A DNA stretch of 64,000 bases from the NCBI GenBank assembly GCA_007922225.1, contig ML679968.1:8801022-8865021 (forward strand), given 5' to 3'. The notes under the pieces are model-generated. The model made no database searches, was not told the DNA's origin, and saw only the letters and a program-made list of their open reading frames with translations. The position numbers and the translations under genes were made by a program. This document shows positions 45,552 through 56,261 of the stretch, one piece after another. How positions within the stretch are numbered: the first letter of the stretch is position 1; each line of letters starts with the position of its first letter. Source of the stretch: Emydura subglobosa. Its lineage: Eukaryota > Chordata > Testudines > Chelidae.

Positions 45552-48380
45552 AATATTCTTCTGCGTCCTACAGTGGGTGAGGGAGGGCATGAAGAGGAAC
45601 ACACCTGTGGAGCACTGCAATGACCCTAATAGCCCAATTATTAGATGAAACCCTTCAGCAGCCCCACCGTGCTCCCTTCTACTAGTCTTTGTATCAGCCT
45701 CAAGTAAGGAAGAGGAGACACAGACTGTGAGTCCCACCTGTATGAACCCAGCACCCCACCGCTCCAGGCAGTGCAAATAACCTGCTATGGGAGATGCCCT
45801 GAATGTCAAGGGCACACAGGAAAGAGAAAGTTTACAGCAATTAGTACAACTGATACACCTGCTGGCAAGTATCAGCAAAGACTAACTATCTCCCCTTTAA
45901 AAACCCTTTCTTCCTGACTGCCATGAGAGTTAACATCCAGGTCCTCTGCTTCCATCTCAGCCTCACTGGCTCAGTGACCTACAAACTTAATCACCTCCTT
46001 CAGAGTACAAATACATGAGTTTGTTCTCTAATAAATATCTTTAGCCTGAGAATACCAGGACACAGGCTTTATCTTAAGTCTGTCAGCTCCCTTTTAACAT
46101 TAACAAAAAGGAGAAAACAATAAGGTTATTTTTCTACTTTAAAAAAAAATGAGACTAGAATTGAGTGCCATAAGGACTTTGTGACCCTGACACACCAAAT
46201 TGTCTTTTCTCCTACCCACTTCTAGAGAATAATCAAGCACATTTCACTTTCAGAGGCAATTTGTGCAGGTCTAATAACTTCCCAATTTACTGGGAGGACA
46301 AAATCTCACTGATTCCTCTTGAATCACTCTTGGTGATTCTTGAGGTTCAAAGGTTTTGTTCAGCTCTTGTGTTAGAGTGTATTCAGTATCCTCTGTTTTC
46401 ACAATATCAGGCAGGCCAATCCCTCCATGATTTTTAACCCACAATTTATTTTCTACTTCATGCTTTTAATTTCTTTAATAATCTGCATCAGATTGTGGCA
46501 CAATAACTTTCTGATACTCTACCTGAGAGCTCCTTATAATTTTTGCTCCAGTGAAGTTGTCTTTTCATGTAGCAAACCTATTCTCCCATTCATTGTCGCT
46601 TTCTTTTGAATCGTCATATCCAGTATTTACTTCTAGTGAACAATCATTAAAGAGTTTAACTTGGTGCTTAAAAGTAACTGTGTGTCTTTAGAGAATTACA
46701 AGTCCTTACATCTGTCACATTCAAGAGAGACTACCACTTGTTTCAAAGTCACTGGCTTGTTCTGTCAGCATGATTCAATGCAGAGGAAGGCACTCACATA
46801 GATAATTATTTATAAAATAAGGATTTTTGTGGGCAAAACTAAATAACAAGTTCAAACCCCTCAAAATCCAGGTGTCACACGCAACTCTTTTTTATTTGTG
46901 ACTGAAGAAAGATTTCATGCTAAGTTATTTGAGGGCAAAGACTTGTTGATGCCTTTTCCTGCCAACTACAGGTAAGTACTAATGGTCTGCTTCTGAACTT
47001 GGACTTTGTCCTATTTATGTTTACTCATTTTAAAAGTGCACAAAGTTGATTAACTTACAAGTGGATATTTTTTCATTGCCAAGATTTAATAGCTGATTGT
47101 GTATTTATGCAGCATCAACAACTGAACTCTGATTGATCAGTGCTGTCACTTTTCTCCCTCGTCTAATGTTCTCTCTTTTTTAAATTTGTTGTATTTATGT
47201 CCAGAGTTGTGGGGAACTATGTTTTACAATCTGTGATTATCAATATTCATGAAAAAAGGCTGTTTTTAAAAAAGCTAATCCTCTATTCAAATTGACAGGG
47301 TTATATTGGAAATGAGAGTGGTGTTACCCATGGAAAATAGTGCAGTAGGATGAAAACCAAGGTTATGAGTGAAAGAGAGATAGTGCAGAGTTCTGGTGGG
47401 ACACAAATTGAGAGCCTCATACGCCTGAGTAATATATCCAGGTTCCCTATTGAACAAACTCAAGTATTTAGTGACATTTCGAATGTCCTTGGGATTTTTC
47501 AGAACAGATCTTGTTAACTCAGTATTTCAAGTATTTTGATTTTAGAAGACACCTGATTAGAGTGCAACATTTTTGCTCACCTGGATCTCCTGTGGAAACT
47601 TCTATTCTTATTGCTTTAATGGCAATGCAGCATGTCTTCAACAAAGAATTTCCTATCAGTGTTGCCAAAATCAGTATTAACTGGCCAGAGATATATGAGA
47701 TCCAGAAAACAGCATTTTATAGTGTGTGTGTGTGAAGTTTAAGGAAAAACTACAGTAACTGACAAAGATCTGCCCCATATGGATCCTTCACTGTGTATGT
47801 TTGGACTAGTAGCTGGTATAGCATGGAAGGGAAGTATGTGATTATAGCCTCTTTTCAAAGGACAAATGTTTGCTTTAAAAAAGCAGACAAACAAACACCC
47901 CAAAACTGCAGATCTGTCAGGAAAGAAGGTTCATTGCTCTTTTTATTGTCTGTAAAATGCCAAGAGTTTCAAAGAATTAGCAGTAAATGTGAAAAAAGGA
48001 GCATTCTGTTCCCTTTACCTTTCCACGGTGGCATAATAGCTTGCTGTATGGTTTGGCATCAATTTTATTTTTTTGAATTTGAGTGGGTCAGGAAAGACTG
48101 CTTGTAAAGGAATACTGACACTTAACAAAATAAACTTTTAAAATATTCTGCATACAATAGCTACTCCTGCTGTTAGTAGGACTAAAATGTAATATCAGTG
48201 GAAAGTGCAGACAGTCAAATGTATTTCTGCAAAATAATTGGAGCCCATTTAATCAAAGACCTGTCAATGCATCAAGTAAAAAGAGATATTTCCAATTCTC
48301 AGAACCAAAGTACAGAAATCCATTGAAGCTCATTGAATTAAAAGCCTAATAAAAGAATAAAATTGATGAAGATAACAACA
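45552..48380. other. Unassigned AT-rich sequence, no gene seen
   Basis: No recognisable element. The 113-codon minus frame at 45537-45878 starts at the LTR boundary and has no domain; the frames at 47511-48107 are AT-rich. Nothing here supports a gene. Confidence 0.4.
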
Positions 48381-48470
48381 CTGGGCCTGATTTTCCTAAC
48401 CCAGAGTACTCTTAATAGTCCTATTGATTTCAGTAATATTACCCATGCAGGGCCAGATTCTGTCACTCTT
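48381..48470. mobile_element. Palindromic element remnant
   Basis: The phrase 'gcctgattttcctaacccag ... cctattgatttcagtaatat ... gggccagattctgtcac' resembles the centre and ends of the short palindromic families but is heavily altered. Confidence 0.35.
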
Positions 48471-48517
48471 AATCATATCCTTACTCCCATTAAATAGTAC
48501 CCTCCTCCATGAATACA

Positions 48518-48899
48518 CTCGACTTATCTGGATTAACTGAGCGGGTCTTCACTGACTGCTCAGAAGTCCAGAAGATCCAGAAGTCGACGCTATTAATCCA
48601 CCCCTGCAAGGCTATGTCTACAGTGACGGCAGCAAAGTCTCTACTGTCAGATCGACTTATCTGGATCAACTGAGCGGTCAGTGAAGACCTGCTCAGTCAA
48701 TCCAGAAGTCAATGCTATTAATCCATCCCTACAAGTGGCATAGCACTGTGTCGATGGGAACACGGTTCCCGTCGGCGCAGTGCAGTGAAGATGGCGAGCA
48801 GAAGAGAAGCACATCAGTCGGCAGGCATTACGCAAGTTTTCTGCGTAGTTTGTGTAACACCCGTTGACTGCCGCCAAATCGCCGAGGTAAGTGTAAATC
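48518..48899. mobile_element. MITE copy 3 (48609-48899) plus partial duplicate (48518-48608)
   Basis: 48609-48899 matches the 27321 and 34344 copies: left end gctatgtctacagtgacgg, then gatcgacttatctggatcaa, right end gccgaggtaagtgtaaa. Directly upstream, 48518-48608 repeats the interior of the same family (cgacttatctggattaactg ... ctattaatccacccctgcaa) without the left terminus, giving a partial tandem copy. All three copies in the window point the same way. Confidence 0.75.
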
Positions 48900-49178
48900 A
48901 ATTCTTAGATTTAAGTGTCAACTAGGGGTGGAGTATTACACTACAAGAGTAAGTGGGGGTGGAATTTGGTCCTTAAGAACAGACACACTTTTTAGAAGAA
49001 CAAATCCTTTCTTTCTTTTATAGAATCTTTAGTGATCAGTGGGTCAGGATGATCAAATAAAGCAAAATCATTTGAAGACAATGCATCGCTAAATGCCACA
49101 TACAGAAGTAAGAGCTGACCAGGGAGTAAATTTATGAAATAATGGCCAAAATTTCCAGACTGGGCTGCTGGCCCTAAA
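48900..49178. other. Unassigned sequence
   Basis: No recognisable feature. Confidence 0.35.
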
Positions 49179-49249
49179 TGGCTGATTTTCAGAGGTGTGG
49201 AGCACCCTGCAACCCCTCTTGATTCAGCACTTCTTAGAAATCAGGCCAT
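49179..49249. mobile_element. Palindromic miniature element (GCTGATTTTCAGAGGTG family)
   Basis: The left ggctgattttcagaggtg pairs with the reverse complement of the right part (cagcacttcttagaaatcag). The related copy is at 53271-53356. It is non-coding. Confidence 0.5.
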
Positions 49250-49333
49250 TTGTCCAATTGAACTAATGGGGTGCTTGTGAAGAAAGGTGCTACTCAGTGT
49301 GATCAAATGCATCACAATCTTGTCCTAAGGTTT

Positions 49334-49453
49334 CATGTTGATAGGGTGACCAGATGTCCCGATTTTCAGGGATTTTTCTTATATAGGCACCTATTATGCC
49401 TCAGCCCCTGTCCCAATTTTTCACATTTGCTATCTGGTCACCCTACATGTTGA
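49334..49453. mobile_element. hAT-type MITE, 104 bp, perfect 8-bp TSD
   Basis: The element 49342-49445 has perfect 14-bp terminal inverted repeats TAGGGTGACCAGAT. It is flanked by CATGTTGA at 49334-49341 and 49446-49453, a perfect 8-bp duplication. hAT-superfamily transposases make 8-bp duplications and often start with (T)AGGG-like ends, so hAT is the best assignment. No transposase is encoded. The perfect duplication implies a relatively young or well-kept insertion. Confidence 0.92.
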
Positions 49454-50392
49454 AGTACTCAAAAGTCAGGAAGTGCAACAAGTAAGACTGCATGTGTACA
49501 CATCGTGAAACACCCTGCAACTGCTCTGTCTTTAAAGGTATGGATGGCTCAAGACAAACAGCCATCTCCAGAGAATGCTGCTTTTCTTCACAAATACACA
49601 TACAGGTACAGGAGTGGAAATCCTCACTCCCATCCTTCATTAGGTCATTGTTACTATAGCTTCTAAGCTTTGGAACTCACTGACCCAGCCTGGATAGGTG
49701 TCTTTCTCTTCTCCTCAGGCTACTGGACATTGCTCCACTCAGGATCTCATCAAACACTATTTCAATGCAAGGTTTTGCTAACTCTCCCCTGTCTATATTG
49801 CAGTCAGAGTATAAAGATTATAAAGATTAGATTAAAGATCTAAAGATTAGAGCAGGCTTGCGTTACCAGTTTGTCACACTCCTGTCTCCCTCACCAACCC
49901 AACTTCTACATTAATGTAGTAGATTGGGGAGAAGGAGAGAGGAGTGGTAGTCTACTTAGAAGAGTGACTGTAAAAATGGCACTCTGTGGTTCCATTTATG
50001 TTACCTCAATGATTTCATATCAAATATGTTCTGTTTGCAGAATTTTTTTTTAAATAGTCAGACCAAGAAATTCAAAGTGGGATCTGAGGGTCAAGCTGAG
50101 TTCTTTCCATTTTATGCATGTCACCTGTGATACAGATGCTGTGGCTAAATTATTCTCTTAGTTATACCCTTGCAACTTCATTGTGTTCAAATAAATCACT
50201 CAGACACCCCCAAGTAACTACACTGAAGGACTCACTGAAAGTGAATGGGATAGCACACATAATTCAGGGTATAATTTGGCCTGTAGAATCTTTATTACTG
50301 GTGCTCAGGCATAGGAAGGATAGAACCTTTTCTGACTTTCTAATGGAGTTGGAAAAATTGATTTACTTCTAAACTGATCAAATTTGATAAAG
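49454..50392. other. Unassigned sequence
   Basis: Short repeats of a[tc]aaagatt occur at 49806-49855. No gene. Confidence 0.4.
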
Positions 50393-50654
50393 ATATAGTG
50401 TGGTCCTGTGGCTGGAGCACTGGTAGGAACCTAGGAAATCTGGGATCTACTCCTTGCTGTACCACTCACTTGCTCTATAATCTTGGGCAAATCACTTCAC
50501 TTCACTTCACTTCTCTGTGGCTCTTTTCCCCATCACAGGCTTTATCTGTCATATCCACTTAGATTCTAAGCCCTATCTTTACTATGTGGTGTTGTCTAGC
50601 ATGCGAGGTACCTTGATTGAGGTCTCTAGGTGCTACCATAATAAGAATAATAAA
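50393..50654 (+). mobile_element. tRNA-headed CORE-SINE (MIR-like), near full length
   Basis: Box A-like tggtcctgtgg is at 50401-50411 and box B-like gggatctactcc at 50441-50452. The CORE phrase cttgggcaaatcacttc begins at about 50484 (with an expanded CACTT repeat), and the segment ends ctaggtgctaccataataag with a short AAT tail. Pol III transcribes such elements and an L2-type LINE mobilises them. This is the most complete copy in the window. Confidence 0.75.
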
Positions 50655-50840
50655 GTGGTGTAGAAAGGTGCAGTGGCCTTCTTTGGAACCTGAGCCCAAG
50701 GAAGGGCCGCAACGACCAGGCCGGCCAGGAACAGGTCTGGCAGATCAGTCTGCCTGGCAACAGAGGAGCCGGACAGTGATAGGTCTGGCAGGCCAGCCAG
50801 CCTGGCAACAGAGGGGCGGAGCTTTCGCTGGGAGAGGAAG

Positions 50841-50850
50841 TATAAAAGGC
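50841..50850 (+). promoter_or_regulatory. TATA box of the LTR-like element
   Basis: TATAAAAGGC lies about 20 bp downstream of the duplicated U3-like unit. It fits an LTR RNA polymerase II promoter; activity is not shown. Confidence 0.5.
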
Positions 50851-51450
50851 AGGCCCTGCAGCTCAGTTAGAGACAGGCTGCCGCCAGAGGCAGACGTGCC
50901 ATCCTGCTGGTTGCTGCGTAGGCCTGACCCCAGCTGGGCAGCAGCCCCGAGCAACCCCTCCCAGACCGGAGGCCCCTGAAACTTCCCGATTTACCAGGGC
51001 CCAGGGACTGGATAGGGCCTCCAGGCCCCAGTGACTTGGGACGGGCTACAAGGCCCTGATGACTGGACTGCGTTGGCAAGCCCCAGGGACTGGACTGAGC
51101 CTCCCCGAGGCCCATAGGTAGGAGATATCCCTGGAGGCCGGCCGGGACCTGGAGGAGCTGCCCAACTTGCCCAACAGTTGCTGAGGAGGGACTGGTGAGC
51201 TTGATGCAGGCCGAGTACCCCAGCGACCCCAAGGACCTGGAGGACACAGGTACCTGGGGACCCAGGGAAGGAAGTGGCCCAGGGACAGCCATACCAGTGG
51301 CTGAGTCAGGGGCAAGACCCCATCAGCGTGTTGCGGTAGGAGCCCTGGGCTGGGACGCAGTGGAGACGGGTGGGCCTGCGTCCCCTTCCCCCCTTCCCTA
51401 GCCACCCCGGGAGAATGTGCTCTCCCCTGCCACGACAGACAGCGGATCCA

Positions 51451-51750
51451 CTGCCTGTCTCGCCCTGCCTAAGAGCCAGAGGCTACAAACTGCTTACCTG
51501 TCTCACTGCACCTGGGGGTTGGAGACCCTAGATTATTTGCTTGCCGGCCTCACCCTGTCTGAGGGTTGGGGACCCTAAACTGCTTACCAGTCTCACCCTG
51601 TCTGAAGGTTGGAGATCCTAGACTGCTACCTGCCTCACCCTGCCTGAAGGTCTGAGATGACAAACTTCTCGCCTGCCTCACCCTGCCTAAGGGCCAGAGG
51701 CCACAGACCACTTGTTGGCCTGCCCTGCCTGAGGGCCGGGGCTAAGACGC
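51451..51750. repeat. ~43-bp minisatellite, about 6.5 units
   Basis: Each unit begins ccTGCCTGTCTCGCCC-like (cctgcctcaccctgcct), continues with a[ag]gg[ct]c/tgagg-type text, and ends actgctta-like. Spacing is 42-48 bp. The units diverge gradually, with the first and last most different. It sits inside the GC-rich LTR-like element. Confidence 0.85.
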
Positions 51751-51842
51751 ATGCCCAGACGCTAAAACATTCCCCTTTTAGGAAGATACAGTGGCCTTCC
51801 TTGGAGCCTGAGCCCGAGGAAGGACCAGAACAGCCAGGCCGG

Positions 51843-52400
51843 AAAGGACCACTGGCCTACAGTGGTAACACATTAACTTTATAGAAAACTTTGGAATAAA
51901 AGAAGACATACTGGGATGGTCCACTGAAAACAATACAGTAAGATATATACAACAGAATAATCTACATTACAAAAATAATTAAATATTTTGTATTTTGCAG
52001 GTCTTTCCCCCCATTATTGTAATATAGATTGTTCTGGTACATTGAATTAAGGAGTTTTTGGATGACAGAATCTTTTGTCTCACTTAGAATATATACTACA
52101 TACTCCTTGCAACAGCTAGTCAAGCCCTGTGAATCTCACTCTGTAATGAAAATTTATTGCTCTTTCATAATAAAGTTACCTTTTGTTAATAAGTTTATTA
52201 TTTAATAAATTTATTAATAACTTTTGCCATGCTGTGTTGATTAGAAACAGTTGGAAAATACTGAGTAGAACTCAGAGGTGTGTAACTATGGATAGGAAAA
52301 TATCTGCGTATCTCCTTTGGAAAATGGGAAAGTAAAGATGCAATCTTGTGAACATCACTTGTTTTGCAAAAATCTTCATTTAAGAGAAAATTCTGCATAC
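51843..52400. other. Unassigned AT-rich sequence
   Basis: No gene seen between two GC-rich LTR-type elements. Confidence 0.4.
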
Positions 52401-52985
52401 TGTGACAGGGCCAGACCTGATGGCTACAGGAAAGTAGTAGAGGGGGTCTATATTAGCCCCAGAATGAACAAATCCCTGTTCCCTGGGTGATCCAGCTGGG
52501 GCTACTCCAGGGCAATTAGGTCAATTAGGCCAGCTGAGGCCAATCAAGGAGCTTGCCCCAGCAGTTAAAAGCCTCCCTGTCAGGCAGATGGGAGTGGCTG
52601 GAAGGGTGTTAGGAGAAGAAGTGGAGCAGTTACAGGACTTGGAGCAACCACTGCCACATATTACAACCCCAAAGGTACCAGAGACAAGAGGGGGTACCTG
52701 TCTGGCTATGGCCAGGGACCCAAGACACAGGCCTGAGGGAAAAATCCCTCCCCATCCAGTTCCAGGAAGCAGACTGTGAGCAGTGGGGCCAAAGACAGGC
52801 GATCCAGGGAAGGGAGTAAGTCACGGACTGGGCAGTTTGAAGACTACTCCACACAGGGTCCCTGGGTCAGGGCCTGGGGCAGAGGGTGGGACCGGGTCTC
52901 CTCCCGCTCCCACCCAGGCACGTCATAGTCGTAGCTGAAGAGGGCACAGTACCCATGAGAGGGCTGAACGAGCCACCCTCGCCAC
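52401..52985 (+). mobile_element. LTR fragment, TGTGACAGGG type
   Basis: It begins TGTGACAGGGCCAGACCTGA, a start I recall from chelonian LTR-type repeats (recall only). It continues through 'ccagctggggctactccagg', a TTAAAAG TATA-like box near 52566, and GC-rich text with 'ggtccctgggtcagggcctg' and 'gggaccgggtctcctcccgc'. The 3' end (expected ...CA and 'agagg' type text) is not visible before AT-rich sequence resumes, so the LTR appears 3'-truncated. Confidence 0.55.
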
Positions 52986-53270
52986 AATACATACAGAATA
53001 AAATAACTTTGGGTGTGGGAGTGAGGCCTTAGTAGCTTATTAATATTAGGTGTATTTGCATGATAGCAAGATCCTTGTTTCTTAAGATCTATCCACAAGA
53101 AAACTTGATGATTGTGTGGATTGGCAATAGAATTAAGAGTTTGCCACCGCTTTCAAATCTGATCCAGGTTTTTAGTAAACGAAAGCTGGCTGGTTAATGA
53201 TGGCCAAATGATAAAACTTGGGTGCCTAAAGTCAGGCACCTAAATCCATGTTTAGACACATAAATAACTG
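52986..53270. other. Unassigned sequence; small hairpin
   Basis: GGTGCCTaaagtcAGGCACC at 53221-53240 is a 7-bp-stem palindrome. No gene. Confidence 0.45.
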
Positions 53271-53356
53271 GGGCTTGATTTTTCTGAATTGCTGAGCACC
53301 CATAACTCCCATACTTCAATGAAAGCTGAGGTGCACAGCAGCTCTGAAATTCAGAC
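53271..53356. mobile_element. Palindromic miniature element (ctgattttc...gaaattcag family)
   Basis: Left 'cttgatttttctgaattgct' then 'gagcacccataactcccata' pairs with the right 'gcagctctgaaattcag'. Related to 49179. Confidence 0.5.
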
Positions 53357-53395
53357 CACTGATACACGTACCAATTAGGAGTTATGTGGCTAAGG

Positions 53396-53610
53396 TCAGA
53401 TCTACAACTAGAAACTTTTGCTGGTATAAGAATGTTGGTTAGGGATGTGGTTTTTTGACATTTCTATACTGTGTAGAAGTAGTTTTACCATCATAAAATT
53501 GCTTTTGCTGGTATAGCTTATAAACTCCTGATCTCTGCACTTTTACCACTGCCAGTGACAGTGAAGTTGCTCCAGTGCTGAATTGTGGCTATGAAGTTTG
53601 TCAGTGCAGA
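53396..53610. mobile_element. Decayed MITE-like repeat
   Basis: Contains two tttgctggtata(ag/gc)tt blocks and a 'tctatactgtgtagaagtag' segment. Resembles reptile TIR elements; ends unclear. Confidence 0.3.
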
Positions 53611-54067
53611 TACATCCTCAAGGCCAGCTCTTCATCTGGATCTCTAGCTTCATTGCCTTTTTTTTTTTTTTTTTAAGTGAAGTGAGGATCTGGGTCTTAC
53701 TGTCCAGAATGGTTCTGTCTGCCAATGGAGAAATCACTGCACTCACCCAAAGTAAGCTGTTGTTTTTAAAAATAAAATGGGAACATGCTTGTCTTGGATA
53801 AACTGAGCCATCTTATAAAAGATTAAGGAAGATTTCCACAATATTGTGTGAGCTGGTATTCTTTCCTGGACTACTGCAATAGAGACCTGGGAGTACTGAC
53901 ATGTTTAGCCTTGTACAGACTAGAGTAAATGTGAGCAATTCTAGCTCTGTCACTTTCCTTTCCTTCTTCCAGTAGTCCTTTCTTCTTTCTCCTCTCCATA
54001 TTTACGTAGGACTGATGTTGTTTATCCTTATGTGTTCTATGTTACTAGCCAACTGAGTGTAAACATG
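53611..54067. other. Unassigned sequence
   Basis: No recognisable feature besides T-rich tract at 53660-53676. Confidence 0.35.
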
Positions 54068-54254
54068 CCATGTCTAGACTACGAACACTGGTCATGTGTT
54101 TAAAAGTGTTCTAGTTCACCTGTTTTTAAACAAGTGTAGAGAGGATTTTAACAGATTATTTGGGCCTGTGATGGAGTATTTAAAAACATACCAGTTAAAA
54201 TGTATTTGCTAGCATGTTTTTTAAATGAGACCTAATTTTCTAATCTAGACAGGA
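54068..54254. mobile_element. Decayed TIR element
   Basis: The left end TGTCTAGACTA and, reverse-complemented, the right end TGTCTAGATTA match in 10 of 11 positions. The internal sequence has repeated 'gtttttaaa' motifs. No duplication identified. Confidence 0.4.
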
Positions 54255-55340
54255 TGTTATTGTATAGCATTCCTTATGATAGTGCTGGGCTGAGGTTTTA
54301 GGAGGGGAGATGGGGACTGTTTGGTTTGTCTGTCCGTTCTGTTAGCACTTAGATGCTATTCCATGGCTTTCTTTTTTATTTTTGCAATGTTCTTCAGATG
54401 GTTGTCTTAAAATCTTGCTACTGAAGTTTAAATTACTCTCGGAAATGATTTTAATTTGAAAATACTGAACACACAATACACTTAGCTTTTGAAAAAAACC
54501 CTTCAAATATTTTTGATATTTGTGCATTTGTAATTTTATTCTTACTTCTCTTACAAGCAAATAAATATCAAGTTTCTTTTAATGGAAATATAAGCAGAAA
54601 TGTTTGTTCATCAATATTTTCCATGACTGGTCATTTGAGACTGTTATATTTCATGGGAGGCAGGAGGATGGATTTTTTTCTTAATATTTCTCATGAACTT
54701 TTGTCAATTTTCTTTGAAAAGTCTGAGAGCCTTTAGCATCATAAAATGTTTCATAATGATGTTCCAATCTCCCAGGTTAAGGGCTACATGTGGACAATGT
54801 TGCCTTTGTTTGTCCACACAGTTTTGCATGTTCAGCCTGTTTTGTGTGTACGACTGTTCATAGTAGGTACGTGCACCAAACCTACTTGTGTTTGCAAACT
54901 GGATACAAAAATTCTGTCGTTTCAATCCACAACACTTCATGCTTCTGATTTCACCCACAACATTGTATGTTCACAGCAGGCCCATCTGAGGCCCCTGCCA
55001 AACTTACCCTCAGCATTTTAGGATGAGATTGTTTTTGCCCCAATGCACTACTCAGTGGAGTAAGGTGATGTAAGGAGCACACTTTCCCTCCTGTGTGGGC
55101 TATCCAGGTTGTAGGTAGCAGTCTCTGGGTAGAGAGAAGCCACCCTGGGGCTGCTACTTCTCTTTCCACCCAGGGATGTGGGGAGTGAGCAGAAAGTGAC
55201 TGTAGCCCTGACTTTGTGTTCTTCAATAATCTGGCCACCACAGCTGAGCCTGCAGAGAGGCAAGTAACTTATGTCATATATAGGGCTGGCAGAGCTTACT
55301 CGCTTTGGAGTGGGGGCAACCAGAACTAAAGGGTGACTGA
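54255..55340. other. Unassigned sequence, no gene supported
   Basis: Overlapping frames on both strands at 54704-55383 (84-111 codons) lack domains. The region is moderately GC from 55050. Confidence 0.4.
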
Positions 55341-55617
55341 GGATATGTTTACACTGCAATTTTAAAACCTGTGGCTCACCCATGCCAGCTGACTCAGCCT
55401 AAAAGCCTCGGGCTCAGGGGCTGTTTAATTGCCATGTAGGGCTTTGGGCTAGAGCTGCAGCCAAGCCCTGGGATCCTCACAGGGTACTAGAGCCAGGGCT
55501 CCTGGCTGAGCCCAAATGTCTTCACTGCAATTAAACAGCCCTTCACCTGAGCCCTGCAACCCCGAGTCAGCAGGCATGGGCCAGCCACAGGTGTCTCATT
55601 GCAGTGTAGATGTGCAG
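55341..55617. mobile_element. TIR DNA transposon (MITE), about 277 bp, internally palindromic
   Basis: Inner termini ACACTGCAAT (left) and its complement ATTGCAGTGT (right) pair, and flanking bases agree partly (ggatatgttt.. vs ..gatgtgc). Inside, 'gggctcaggggctgtttaat' pairs with the reverse complement of 'attaaacagcccttcacctg'. It is related to 22804-23052, sharing 'cagctgactcag'. Confidence 0.6.
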
Positions 55618-56155
55618 TCAGAGGCTTGGTCCTGGTCTGTTGTTGGAGCAGCACTTACTCAGGGCTTGTAACAAAGCGAAAACTTGAGCCCTAAGTATTT
55701 AAATGGTCAAAAATAAACTTTTGAAGTTAAAACTCTATTCAGGTGAAAGAAATTCCCCTTTCCAGGTGTGAGATTGTTTCGGTCTGTCTAGCATCCAGAG
55801 TGAACAAGACAGCAATCTATTGATTTTGGGAGTGAAGGCTATCTCTGCAACCACAGGGTGAGAGATTTCAGTTTTACATGAAAGCTTACGTTCAGCAGAA
55901 AGGAACACATCTGTGAAAAGATTTGTCTTTGGAGTTCTGTGCGGTTGCCCTCAGTATAATTCTTTAGAGGTGGTCCCTAGCATAGTTCAATTACCAGAAG
56001 CACAAGATGGAAATTCCATGTCTTACATTGTTATATACTAATTATTGTAAACATATTCTTAAAGTACATATTTCATTTTGATAGTTGAAAGATTAAGCTT
56101 TGATTTAATGTATTTTAACTAGTTCAAATGTTTTGGCTCTTATGTCTTGTCATGT

Positions 56156-56156
<1 letters not shown>
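55618..56156. other. Unassigned sequence
   Basis: No recognisable feature. Confidence 0.35.
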
Positions 56157-56203
<47 letters not shown>

Positions 56204-56213
56204 NNNNNNNNNN

Positions 56214-56260
<47 letters not shown>
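56157..56260. repeat. (CA)n microsatellite with 10-N gap
   Basis: An uninterrupted CA run is broken by ten N at 56204-56213, so its true length is unknown. The open frame spanning it (Thr-His repeats) is spurious. Confidence 0.97.

Positions 56261-56261
<1 letters not shown>

Larger units (their letters stand above)
50655..51842 (+). mobile_element. GC-rich LTR-like retroelement segment
   Basis: The block starts right after a SINE tail and is much richer in G+C than its surroundings. It holds a tandem pair (about 50730-50820, each with 'ggtctggcagg/a' and 'gcctggcaacagaggggc'), followed by TATAAAAGGC at 50841-50850. Downstream is a purine/pyrimidine-balanced CG-rich region, then a 43-bp minisatellite. 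A 54-bp direct repeat lies at both ends (50671-50724 and 51789-51842). TATA plus upstream duplicated unit is the usual U3 promoter layout. Open frames are GC-driven and lack domains. Target duplication unseen. Confidence 0.55.

Noticed and set aside
50617..50979. 120-codon frame in GC-rich segment
   Set aside because: Overlaps frames on both strands, GC-driven, and the repeated PSLEPEPKEG phrase follows the 54-bp DNA repeat. No retroviral domain recognised.
51451..51750. CRISPR array
   Set aside because: The units are contiguous and divergent with no unique spacers, and the genome is vertebrate.
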